From the NCBI GenBank assembly GCA_023014365.1, contig JAEBUN010000014.1, positions 124,001 through 188,000 on the forward strand: a stretch of DNA of 64,000 nt. The letters are read 5' to 3'. A program made the translations under genes and the position numbers. The notes beneath the pieces are model-generated. The model saw only the letters and a list, made by a program, of their open reading frames with translations, did no database searches and had not been told where the DNA came from. Source of the DNA: Lepiota brunneoincarnata. Its lineage: Eukaryota > Basidiomycota > Agaricomycetes > Agaricales > Agaricaceae. Position 1 is the first letter of the stretch. Each line of letters opens with the position of its first letter. Below, piece after piece: positions 49,301 through 59,576 of the stretch.

Positions 49301-52300
49301 CGCCAGCATGGTCAAGCCACTGCCTCTACTGCGCGTGCACTCCTGGGTGAGCATATGAGTTACGAAGACAACACAGGTGTAGCATCTGTCTGAAATCATT
49401 ATGGCGGTTATTGAGTAGAGGGGTGATTCAGGAAACAATCGTCGTTTATCACATGACCATAGACTGATCATCAATCATGGGATGCACGACTACGCATCAC
49501 ATCCAAACTGAACAGAGTCATGGTTCACTATACCCTTCTCAATGCATTATGTACACCAAATAATCATGCGCACCTTCCATCCTTCGGCGCGCAAGCGGTG
49601 ACGCCCAGACCCGCAATTCACGGACGATGCGAGCTGGGGATCCTGCACCTTTGGCGTTTTAGCAGACGTTACACACCTCCCCTCAGCATTAATCAGTGCT
49701 GTAAATATTAATAGTCATCGATATGATTGTGTCAGGTTCTTAAAGATGCGCACACGTGCCACCTCCAGGTCAGAGGACAGTTGAGTTTCTTGAGATCAGC
49801 TGTAATCAAGTGACGAAAATAGTCTATAACCGTAGGGCCTAGTATACGTGCTCGTGCGGTTGTTATCTATTCGACCCCCAAAAACATCCACCCTCTCTGG
49901 CTTCACGGATAACATGCGCAGTTGGTCTCGTACAACTGTCATATGTGGGTTAGTCAACCCATCGACTGAATGACAAGGCCCACAAACCTGATCAGCAACC
50001 CCAAAAGAGTGACCGAGCGAACAGCGAGCAAAGCTCTACGCCTCAGGGAGCTGGATTGGAAGCCGTGATAGAGACTGGCGCAGTGATGCCAGCTCCACAC
50101 ACTGACATCTGGGTCGAGGTAAGAGGAACAGAAGAGCATCAGGTGGCCAATCCGGTGGGGGAGGAGATAAAGTATTGAGAGTCGTTTGTGAAAGGAGGCT
50201 GCAATGTTGATGTGCAATCGAAGGGTGGACGGCGATGAGAACATGGTGAATTTTTTCGTTATATTTTGGCGTGGGACAATGCGGGCCGTTTGTTCCTATC
50301 CCAACTTCTTTCTGAACAAGGTTACTAGGCCCGAAGCAAGGCTACACACATAAACATGTATTGGTTTGAGACCGAGCCTTCCATGAAAAAACATACCCAT
50401 GCCCCCCCACACGTCACGCCTCATACCGCATCACACACTTCCCGGAATCCTTAGTCGAAAAAAATCCTGAGAGCTCCGGAGCCTGGGATCATGCAGATTC
50501 GGGAACAGCACTCCCAGACACGTCGCATAAGCACTTATGACACAGCCGAAAGCGGATGGAAAGGTATTGTTGAACTACAAGAGGGAGAGCTGTGAGAAAA
50601 AGAGTAAAAAGGTAGAATCGAGACATGAACCTACCAGTTTTTTGAGACGTTGACGTGCTTGCCTCGTCTCCTGGTCTGCTGCCCGATGCCGAAAGGGAAT
50701 GGACTTGGCGGTGGCTCCACCTTCTCTTTCTACCCCTTGCCATCGCCATTATGAAGTTACAAGAAATCAAAGCTCAACCTTTGCTGAAGGGGGTGAATTA
50801 CTATCAACCAAAGTGTTCGCTTCAAAGTGAGTGGACTTAGAAGGGGCAAGGGAGAAGGTGGTGATACGTACCTGGTAAACCTGGCTCCCAGACAAGTACT
50901 CGGGCTTAGCATCCAATACACAGTGGTGGTAGAACCAGAAGATAGCGTCAGGCCAGGTGGCGCTTCGTAATCCAAAAGGGTAGAGTCAAACAGTAAGTTC
51001 GTCAGCTAGATTTGAGATATGTTTAGCGCAGGCGGGGCCCTGCCGAATTAAAGCATAGATGCTATAGCCCATGGAAGCCAACATGTCCTACTCCCTTGGC
51101 CGTAATAGCAAGGCTCGGACATGGGTAATTCAACAAGCGAAGCAATTGCCTACGCGTCGTACGATAAAAAGAAAAGTAGTCGACTCCAGTGTAAGGCGAT
51201 TGGAAGGCGTGACAAAAACCGAGGTGTCGGTGCTAGTGCTGCATGCTAACGACCGGACAGAGGAAAGATGATGGGAACAACACCAGAAATCGATTTTCCC
51301 AAGGTGAGCTGGAGCTACTTGTGAAAGATCGGCGAATTATCGATGTCACGCAAGAGAGGGTGGGCGGCGAGAAGAATGCGTTTCCAACGGTCCGAAGTAA
51401 TACCTGCTGGATGCTCCCGTTATACCATAAATGGAGGGGCCTGTGCCCCATTCGAGGTGCTAAGTGCTGAAATCGGGTGAAGCACCCAAGTCCAGCTGTA
51501 TTCGAGACCTCCATCAGACTACAGAGAAGCGAGTCGGACTCACGCCCTCCATAAAAAACAAGACTCACGTCATATCCTACACTATGGCTCAATGTCAATT
51601 TGGGGAGCAGCACTTCCGGACATGTGCCTAGGCCCTCGGTGAAGGAAAAGAGGATCGGTTGAGAGATACGACAAGCTACAAGAGACAGAACTGTGAGGAT
51701 GATGGTGAAAGAGCAAATCCAAGATGAGAGCCTACTGACCTATGACGTGGTATTATGTTTCCATGTCGGAGATGGGAACACTGGTCCTGAGAGTTGGCGG
51801 GTGAATGGGCTCGGCGGAGGCTTATTGCATAGTGGAAGCAGCAAAAGCAATGATCGATGAGCGCTGAGCTAGTCCACTCCAGACAAGTCGTGGAGCAATC
51901 ATGCACACGTATGTACATGTAAGACTGCAGTGCTCCCCGTAGATAGAGCCACGGGTCTGGGTCCGGGTGGCATGAAAAGGACCTGCGCTCCTAATCGTGA
52001 GCGTCTGGCGCTCAACAGGAGGATGACAACGGCAATGCCTCTACTGCACGTGCATTCTTGGGTGAGCATATGAGTCGCGAAGACAACGCATGTCCAGGTA
52101 TCTTCGTGAAACCACTACGGCGGTTTATGGACAGAAGGGTGACTTCAGGTAATGCGTTGGTTGTCACGTATCACATGACCGTTATGGATCATCGATCATC
52201 GATCCAGTCGCGCCCAAATTGAACAGGAATCGTGATTCTCACGGTCCATTGTACTCTGCTCAATGCACACCAAGTAATCGTGGGTGCCTTCCATCCGTCA

Positions 52301-52580
52301 ATGTTCAAGCAGCGATGGTCAGGCTTGCGGTTCATAGACAATGCCCGCTGGGGATTCTGCATCCTTAGTGTTAGTAAACATTACACACCGCCCCTCAGCG
52401 TTATCAGTGCTGTGCATGGTTACCAATATAGAATATGTCGGGTTCAATGGGAAACTAACCTTACCTTTTTCGTTGAAGACGTGCACGCCTCGTGCCACCC
52501 CCAGGCTTCCATACACAGCCGGACTCTTCGCTTCGTTGTCTCCCTCTCAAACCTTCACCCCCACCATCATTATCGACAGT
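43340..52580. repeat. Mosaic of diverged duplicated non-coding blocks
   Basis: No convincing gene over 9 kb. Related blocks recur: 45540-45860 with 48430-48790, and more weakly 46990-47170 and 50940-51120 (shared phrases such as TTTGAGACTCATTTAG and TTAATAGCACTTGATGCCAAG). Also paired are 47440-47850 with 49930-50280, and 49310-49700 with 52020-52420. The minus-strand frame at 45130-45765 is the longest open stretch, but its left part lies in a duplicated block and I do not recognise the protein. These look like an old, decayed tandem duplication. Confidence 0.55.
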
Positions 52581-52591
52581 ATCGTTCAACG

Positions 52592-54137
52592 ATGACTACT
52601 GACTCAACCCCCTTCCGTTTCTCAAGGGTTTTTGCTATTCGTCGAATTTCACCGAATACTACTGGGAGACCCCCCTCGACAATCCGTAAATACTTATCGA
52701 AATGGCTGCCCATACCCAAGTCGGACTCCAAGCGCATCACTTCTGGTGCTCAAGAGCCAAGTGCCCCCGACGATTATGACTCCCGCGGGTCTCGAGTCCT
52801 GTGAATATACCACCGTCGCACTCACTACGGTGCTACCTATCACCGAAGCCATCCCAGTTGCAGGGCCTCCCTTGAAAGCAGCCATCGGCGGCTTGCTAGC
52901 AGCCCTCCAAATTATCGACGTGAGTTCCGATAGTTCCCAATTGTCTAGATTGACCAAGAAACTAATCCCAATTTTTAGCGAATCGATCGGAACAACCGAG
53001 ATGCCAAGATTCTCGAGACGAGGCTCCGTCGGCTGAACGAACATCTCGCCGCCGTTCCAGGTGTCTCCTCCCAGGAACTCAATGTCCTTCGCGACGGTTT
53101 AACTGCGTACGTCCATAGAGTCTCACCGTTTACATACCTCCTAATAATCCTAGTAAACTGAACGAAACCTTGACAACCCTGAAGGAGTTGGGGACGAAGC
53201 GAAAGGTCCGATACGCAACTATTGCACAGGTGATTCGCCAATGCTCCGAAGAAATCACGTTTTATATGTCGGAGTGTACCGTAAGGGTTTTTCTGCGAAT
53301 CCAGATCGAGAATATTATTCTGAAAACACTTGTCCGCCAGCTCGTGAGTAACATGTATATCGCAGCGAATATCGAGGTGTTTGCCCCTCTGGCACCACGA
53401 CCCGCAGCTGGTTGGGCAACAGGAATCACCTTGGTGGACGCAACCCGGAAGGAGTGGCCATTGCCTGCATTCCTTGCGGTGTCACACAAGGTATGTGTTC
53501 AAGGTGTATCAATGGACTCGGGTGGCCTGGTGATTCGCTGACCGGATTGAAACAGGTCTTTTTGGGGGCCATTTCCGCACTCATGAAAACGGACAAATTG
53601 GAAGTACGTGTGCAGCGGCCATATGTGGAAAGGGGCATGTATGACCTCTGCATCGACGAGGGTGGTAAGGTTGTCCCAATTACGGGAGAGAGTGATTGGT
53701 CCAGGGTTCAGCCCGGGACAAGGATTGTCATGAGTGCAATTCTTGTGCGGCGACAATTCACTGGCAATAAAAGGTATAAATGTCCCCGGTGCAAGGCCTG
53801 GAATGATGCTGGTGGCTATGAAGGTGTATCAATTGACTGGTAAGTCCAATTACCTCCTTGGTATTGATTTTAAAACAATAGATTATGTTTTAGCAAGAAA
53901 TGTGATGGTCGGTTCCAAATGTCAGAAGCAGATACTGCACCAGGGCAGAGAATAAGCTATCAATCTAAAATAGGGGATACTCAAGATATAGGCCTATTGC
54001 AAAACATCCACCTAAAACAAGTTGTAAGTAGCTGGCCAAATTGAGTAATTGCAATGATTGACATTTTGACTTTGATGAATTTTACTCTATTTCTATTTTA
54101 GCCAGTAGGTTTTGCATTTTTTGTCAGCCAGACTTGA
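52592..54137 (+). CDS. STAND-type N-terminal domain, ubiquitin-like domain and C-terminal zinc ribbon protein
   Basis: Six exons: 52592-52919, 52979-53106, 53154-53490, 53556-53839, 53894-54023 and 54102-54137, about 414 residues. The N-terminal part has the helical pattern of basidiomycete STAND/NLR N-terminal domains (VLPITEAIPVAGPPLKAAIG, then ILETRLRRLNEHLAAVPG and a helical segment). From about 53430 it matches fungal ubiquitin-like modules (ITLVDATRKEWPLPAF ... VQRPYVERGMYDLCIDEG ... WSRVQPGTRIVMSAI). The C-terminus has CPRC-x15-CKKC-DGRFQ, a four-cysteine zinc ribbon completed across the exon 4/5 junction. No NACHT or ATPase region is present. Exon 1 is one base too long: the frame from the ATG and the domain frame differ, switching at about 52795. 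An immune-like or heterokaryon-recognition role is inference. A 70-bp minisatellite begins at its stop codon. Confidence 0.75.
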
Positions 54138-55270
54138 AACACTGACCTTGTCTGTCTTCACTTTCACCTCTCAGGAGGTGGGTTCTCCAGTTTGTGACCT
54201 GTGTTTGAAACACTGACCTTGTCTGTCTCCATTTCACCTCTCAGAGGAGTGGGTTCTCCAGTTTGTGACCTGTGTTGAAACACTGACCTTGTCTGTCTTC
54301 ATTTCCACCTCTCAGGAGGTGGGTTCTCCAGTTTGTGGACCTGGCTTTCGAAACATGACCTTGTCTGTCTTCACTTTTCACCTCTCAGAGAGTGGGTTCT
54401 CCAGTTTGTGACCTGTGTTTGAAACACTGACCTTGTCTGTCTTCACTTTCACCTCTCAGGAGGTGGGTTCTCCAGTTTGTGACCTGTGCTTGAAACACTG
54501 ACCTTGTCTGTCTTCACTTTCACCTCTCAGGAGGTGGGTTCTCCAGTTTGTGACCTGTGTTTGAAACACTGACCTTGTCTGTCTTCACTTTCACCTCTCA
54601 GTTGTGGGTTCTCCAGTTTGTGACCTGTGCTTGAAACACTGACCTTGTCTGTCTTCACTTTCACCTTCAGAGGTGGGTTCTCCAGTTTGTGACCTGTGCT
54701 TGAAACACTGACCTTGTCTGTCTTCACTTTCACCTCTCAGTGTGGGTTCTCCAGTTTGTGACCTGTGTTTGAAACACTGACCTTGTCTGTCTTCACTTTC
54801 ACCTCTCAGGAGGTGGGTTCTCCAGTTTGTGACCTGTGTTTGAAACACTGACCTTGTCTGTCTTCACTTTCACCTCTCAGGAGGTGGGTTCTCCAGTTTG
54901 TGACCTGTGCTTGAAACACTGACCTTGTCTGTCTTCACTTTCACCTTTCAGAGAGTGGGTTCTCCAGTTTGTGACCTGTGCTTGAAACACTGACCTTGTC
55001 TGTCTTCACTTTCACCTTTCAGAGAGTGGGTTCTCCAGTTTGTGACCTGTGTTTGAAACACTGACCTTGTCTGTCTCCACTCTCACCCCTCAGGAGGTGG
55101 GTTCTCCAATTTGTGTCTTGTGTTTAAAATACTTGACCCTGTCTGTCTCCACTCTCACCCCTCAGTTGGTGGGTTCTCCAGTTTGTGTCTTGTGTTTAAA
55201 ATACTGACCTTGTCTATCTTCATTCTCACTCCTTAGAGAGTAGGTTCTCCAATTTCATATTCTGCACTTG
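54135..55270. repeat. Minisatellite, about 70-bp unit, about 16 recognisable copies
   Basis: Head-to-tail units of about 70-72 bp contain TGAAACACTGACCTTGTCTG, a pyrimidine tract ending CACCTCTCAG, GTGGGTTCTCCAGTTTGTGA and CCTGTG. Units in the centre (about 54400-55000) are almost identical, and those on the right decay progressively after 55080. Only one CpG is present in the array. The first unit overlaps the end of the preceding gene. On the minus strand several units are open with a roughly 24-residue period, but length changes break the frame. Confidence 0.95.
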
Positions 55271-56400
55271 AAATACTAACCTAGCTTATATATATCTTTA
55301 TTTTCTAGAGGGTGGGGTGCTTTAGTCTTGTGGGCTATTTTCTAATCACTGGGTTTATATCACCTCTTATTTTTCAGGAGGTCAGTCCTTCAACTATATG
55401 TGAAGCATTGATACATCCATCTTCTACCATCATTTTTAGGATGTTAGTATTTATTGGTCTACTCAATCAACAACTGCTGACCTTTTTTCATCCCTTTGCC
55501 CTGCAGGAAGTTTGTATCCTTATGTTAATGCTATCTAGCTAACCTTTCTAACACCTATTTTTTATTTCTAGAATGTATTTGGTTCTTTCCCATCACTTTA
55601 TATGGATGCTTACCTATTTTGTTTTTTATGCCACTCTCCAGAAGGTTTGTATCTTCATTCTGTTTATTGTCTATGGTATTGATCATATTTCTGTGTCTTA
55701 GGAGGTATCAATACATCTCACCATTACCCCCAAGAGATATTGATTTTCCTTGCCATTTATTCTATAGTTTGTGAGTAATGTTCTTCCCTTAACAAATATT
55801 TATGTTCACAGGTAATTGGCTCCCCTAGGTTGTGAGTAAACATGCTATTCAAAATACTGTACCTTGTGCTGGTTTTATCTGATGACAATTCTTTCTACAG
55901 CCTCCCTGGTACTTTGATGACTGAGCAATAGTTGGCAACCAGGCAGTGGCAAGATGGACAAGGTAAGTACCAGAGCAGTTTACCAGTCAGGCTTTGTAGA
56001 GCTAATTGAGCAGAACATTCCAAAGGGCAACAGAATTCTTTCAATTTTTTCATGGGAGGTTTTCAGAAATAGGTGGAAATACAACCAATAGCACATTTTG
56101 TTCTGTAAAGTGAATGGTGTACAGGGGTATATGTAACAGCTTCTCAAAGTCTTCATGCATAAGAGACATATACTATCCAGAGTATATGAGAGACTGAGAC
56201 TAGCATATGTGCATGAAGCCATCCTCTAGGTCTAGTCAACCACATCAACCATTCATGTTCATCCTTCGTCATTATCATCATCATTAGCAACAGCACCATT
56301 ACAGGTCAACTATAAATATTTAAACATTTTACAAGGCATTAGTCATTAACGCAGACCCAATCCACCCCAGAAGTTTAAGAAACCCAAATATACACCCTCC
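55271..56400. other. Degenerate edge of the minisatellite and AT-rich spacer
   Basis: From 55271 to about 55900 the sequence still shows a periodic pyrimidine-rich tract followed by CAGGAGGT- or CAGAAGGT-like steps (55376, 55505, 55639), suggesting highly diverged older repeat units. After 55960 it is AT-rich and featureless. No supportable gene. Confidence 0.45.
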
Positions 56401-57862
56401 CAAAACAATTGGCAGTGTCAGGTTATCATCCAACAACCCAAGATCTAGAAGAAATACAACACCCCATCAACATGAGGCTCCAAGGACTAATACAAAACAA
56501 ACTCACCCATTGCTTCTGCAACACCACTAACCAACCCCGCAACAACACCCAACACACCCAACCCCACCCACCCCTTCACGAATCCACCCCCACTCAACCC
56601 TACGCCATTGTTACTGCCAGTACTACCTATCTGCACACCCTCATCCCATGCCCAGCTCAACTCATGACCACCTAACCTAATCAGAGCAACAGTAGACCAG
56701 AAGCCAACAGCGATAAGTGTGCCCATGATGCTGGCTGCTACAAACCCCACTAATGACTTGCATGGTGTGAGTGGAATGTGGAGGAAGGGGAGGCAGAAGG
56801 GGAGATGAGGGGAGGAAGGGCCACAGAGACAGCTGATTGTGGATGTGGCTGTGTCAGCCCAGGAGAGGCTGTATTTAGGGAGAGGAGGGGTGAGTTAGGT
56901 ATGTTTGAAAAGGAACAAATGTGTACTCACATGAGGATAGTGATGGTCGCAATGTCCCAAGGGTAGAATTAGAAAGCAAAGTTGACACCAAGGATGTACC
57001 ATATCACACCGTTTGTGGAGTTCTATGAGGCATGCATGCATGTTAGTTTATTATAATTTATTTTATTTTATGGTTAATGATGGGGGGAGGGGAGAGCAGG
57101 ATGGGTGGGGGATGCACAAACACACACCTTTTCACTATTGTGCATAAGAAACCCCATGGCGCACTTGTACAGCCTCTCAAAAGCAGGCCAGCAGAAATGG
57201 AGAATGTCAGCAGGGACAATGATGCATAGAGCCAACCAGAGCACAAGCACAATTTTGGAGACATCACCTTCAGAGATGTAGAGATACAGTGTCACAGAGC
57301 TCATACATATAACACACATGCCCTCAGTAAACAAAGAAAAAAAAAACCCCAAGTGGGAATTTGGAAGCAAAGGAAAAAACAGACTGATAGAGCTGTGTAG
57401 CAGTTTTCTTGGGATCTCCCAATCAATTTTTGGTGGTGGAGTGGTGGTGGTGCCATTTACATGACCATTCACAGACTTTAGGATGGTGGAAGTAGTTGTG
57501 TTGTCATGCTCAATGAGGTCCCATTTGACCTTGTGTTTGCCATCACTGACATTGGATGAAGGGGTGTCTGTGTCATCCTCGGGTGTGATGAGGTAGAGAT
57601 TGACCATTTCTATGTGGCCAAAGCCCTCAAGTCTCCTGATGACCTTTTGTGTAATATTATGGACACCGCTCTTGTCTGAGGAAGGGAGGGGAGTAGGTGA
57701 GAAGGTGACAACAGGTGAATGGGAGGGACGGCAACAGCGTGGAGGGATGGACTGGAGATGAGTTAGGGGGCTTGGTGACTTGGTGGTATTCAGGGCAGCT
57801 GACATTTGAGTGGTTGTGTGCATGCCAGCAGAATGGACAACCACAGCATTGAGGGGATTCAA
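56400..57862 (-). pseudogene. DGK1: CTP-dependent diacylglycerol kinase (DGK1-like) relic
   Basis: Reading the minus strand from about 57862, the frame shows TQKVIRRLEGFGHIEM, an Asn/Thr-rich linker, KIDWEIPRKLLHSS, an intron-like insert and TLYLYISEGDVSKIVLVLWL...FERLYKC. After another intron it shows NGVIWYILGVNFAF, a TAA (56971-56969) and FYPWDIATITILM. After a further gap it shows LSWADTATST, KSLVGFVAASIMGTLIAVGFW and GVVAGLVSGVAEAMG. This order matches the ER membrane enzyme that makes phosphatidate from diacylglycerol with CTP. Premature stops, no ATG at the start and missing glycine/arginine positions show it is dead. Introns are retained, so it is not a retrocopy. A functional gene is expected elsewhere in the genome. 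Confidence 0.75.
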
Positions 57863-58050
57863 GCAGGGAGAATGAAGAGGAGAAAGCGCAGGCCGAGCAA
57901 TGATCTGCCCTTTTTGGATGATATTCTCATGTGTCTAATTAATACATGTAGCCAAGTAGCTTTCCTCCAACATTCTTTTGACATGCCTCTTTGTGGTCCA
58001 GGATGCTAGAAGATGTAGTCTAAGTGTATATGGAATGAGTTACCTGTGCA

Positions 58051-58224
58051 TCACCACACGCGAGAAACATGCACCAGGATAATAATGCCAAAGCCATGTG
58101 CAGGAAGCAACAAGTTGACCCAAGACTCAATCTGGGTCACCTGCACATTGAACCACAGTGAGATTACGCCCGTTTTGTTTAACTGCCCATTGAGCTGGAT
58201 AACAATCTTTCCAGCATGGTGAAA
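58051..58224 (-). pseudogene. Ribosomal protein uS8 (Rps22-type) fragment
   Basis: The minus-strand frame reads HHAGKIVIQLNGQLNKTGVI, then S-x-W-FNVQ...IESWVNLLLPA-GFGIIIL. This matches the central to C-terminal part of eukaryotic uS8 (the DDHRAGKIV... to ...FGFIVLTTS region). The conserved N-terminal part and the GIMDHEEARRK ending are missing and the frame stops soon after. It is an isolated fragment, not a working ribosomal gene. Confidence 0.7.
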
Positions 58225-58736
58225 GGCCAGACAACTTAGAGATTCAATAAAATTAACAGCAGAGTAAAATACACAGGTGACCGGAAAACGAACCCTGCTT
58301 GTCCAATGCATCCGGGGAACAGGAAGTTCATGTTGGAGGCCCTGGCACACAATTTTAGTGGATTGACATATACCACTACTCCTATCGACTAGATCTCAAA
58401 CTCTTCCTTTCCCTATTAACGGACTCTGCCCAGTCAGTGTCTCATGCATTTCTTTGGCGACCCTCAAGCTTCCTTTAGTCATCCTGTCATATACCTTACA
58501 GAATTTGGTGCAAACAGTCTCGATTACAATCATTGGACACCACAAATTATCTGCTGCAGCATCCAGTTTGATGCTAGCATTTGTAACCAGTGCGTGCTGT
58601 TGTTGTGGCTGGTGTTGAGCTGGCATCTGACATAGATTGTATCATTTTTCAGGATGGTAAGTGGCATTGGGTGGTACTACTTCTCTGGATACGCTTGGAT
58701 CACAGGCTTTCACTGGCAGAAATGATCCAACTGACC
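58225..58736. other. Relic-rich spacer
   Basis: A minus-strand open frame at 58396-58626 (a Gln-rich start then helical KVYDRMTKGSLRVAKEMHE) has the look of a protein fragment but I do not recognise it. Nothing else is supported. Confidence 0.4.
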
Positions 58737-59240
58737 TCTCAGTGAGGGAACGTAACAGTGGTTCGAAAAACCCTGTTGAAAACTTTCAGGTTCACCTGCA
58801 ACATTGCATTTTCTTGCTATGGATCCCTTCCCATTCCTACAAGGATGGCACCTGGTATCATTTTCAACAGCTTGTTTGTGGAAAGAGTGCCATTGTTTGT
58901 ATTCCCTATGCAGGTGTGAAAATATTGGAAGTCCTGTGGGGATTGGATGCAGGGACATTGGATCCAGGTCGATGGCTGGTCTTGTGTGATGAGAAGGAAC
59001 AGAAAGGGGAAGAAGTTAAGGGCTACCAATGAAAGGGCGCCGTTGGCAGGCAACCTCACTAAAGGGGGAGTGACCAGAGAATGAGCGGGATGAGAGATAG
59101 TATTTGAAGGTCAAGGAAGAATTACCTATTTACATGAGCTTGCCACTATTTATACTACCTACTTGATGAAGTATGTAAGCCAGCCGGCTTACAACTGACG
59201 TCTACTGACTTTTTCCTATAGCCCAAGAATGTGTCCAGCA
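58737..59240. repeat. Dispersed repeat, copy 2, split by a nested element
   Basis: 58737-59025 and 59195-59240 together match the continuous copy at 7654-7965. The interruption is the small element at 59030-59194. Compared with copy 1, CpG sites have become TpG or CpA, for example CAACGTTCC versus CAACATTGC and AGTCGTATTCCC versus TGTTTGTATTCCC. Confidence 0.7.
59030..59194. mobile_element. Small non-autonomous element, second copy (nested)
   Basis: Related to 37785-37942 along its length. The insertion point is shown by the uninterrupted host repeat at 7.65-7.97 kb. The right end holds a perfect hairpin, GTAAGCC-AGCC-GGCTTAC (59175-59192). The flanking duplication seen at 37.8 kb is not recognisable here. 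CpG sites of the first copy are TpG or CpA in this one. Confidence 0.7.
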
Positions 59241-59576
59241 CAAGGCTTAGCCCTGGTGGAAGGTAGGAATAGGGGTGCTGAAGTTTGGTTCAGAACTTTG
59301 GTTTGAACCTGAACCCCCTGAACTAAACCCAAAGGTTCAGTCCAGTTTGGGTTCAGGTTTAGGCATAGGCCTGTTGACTTGGTTCAAGGTTCAGCCTTGT
59401 GGCCAGCCTACCTGAACACATTTGAACACATGAGTTGAGGGCCATCGGTGGTGAGGGCTGCAGTGGCAGTGGCAGTGCTTGCCAAACATCAACAAAGTTC
59501 CAACTTCGTTGATTTTTCACTCACTCTTTCCCCCATGCTATCAACACTGCCAAATCCCACATGTCCTGTGCTTATC

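Noticed and set aside
54135..55270. Minisatellite as a CRISPR-like array
   Set aside because: Units are directly adjacent with no unique spacers, and the genome is eukaryotic.
58396..58626. Minus-strand ORF as part of the uS8 gene
   Set aside because: It has no similarity to the uS8 N-terminus; kept only as an unrecognised fragment.
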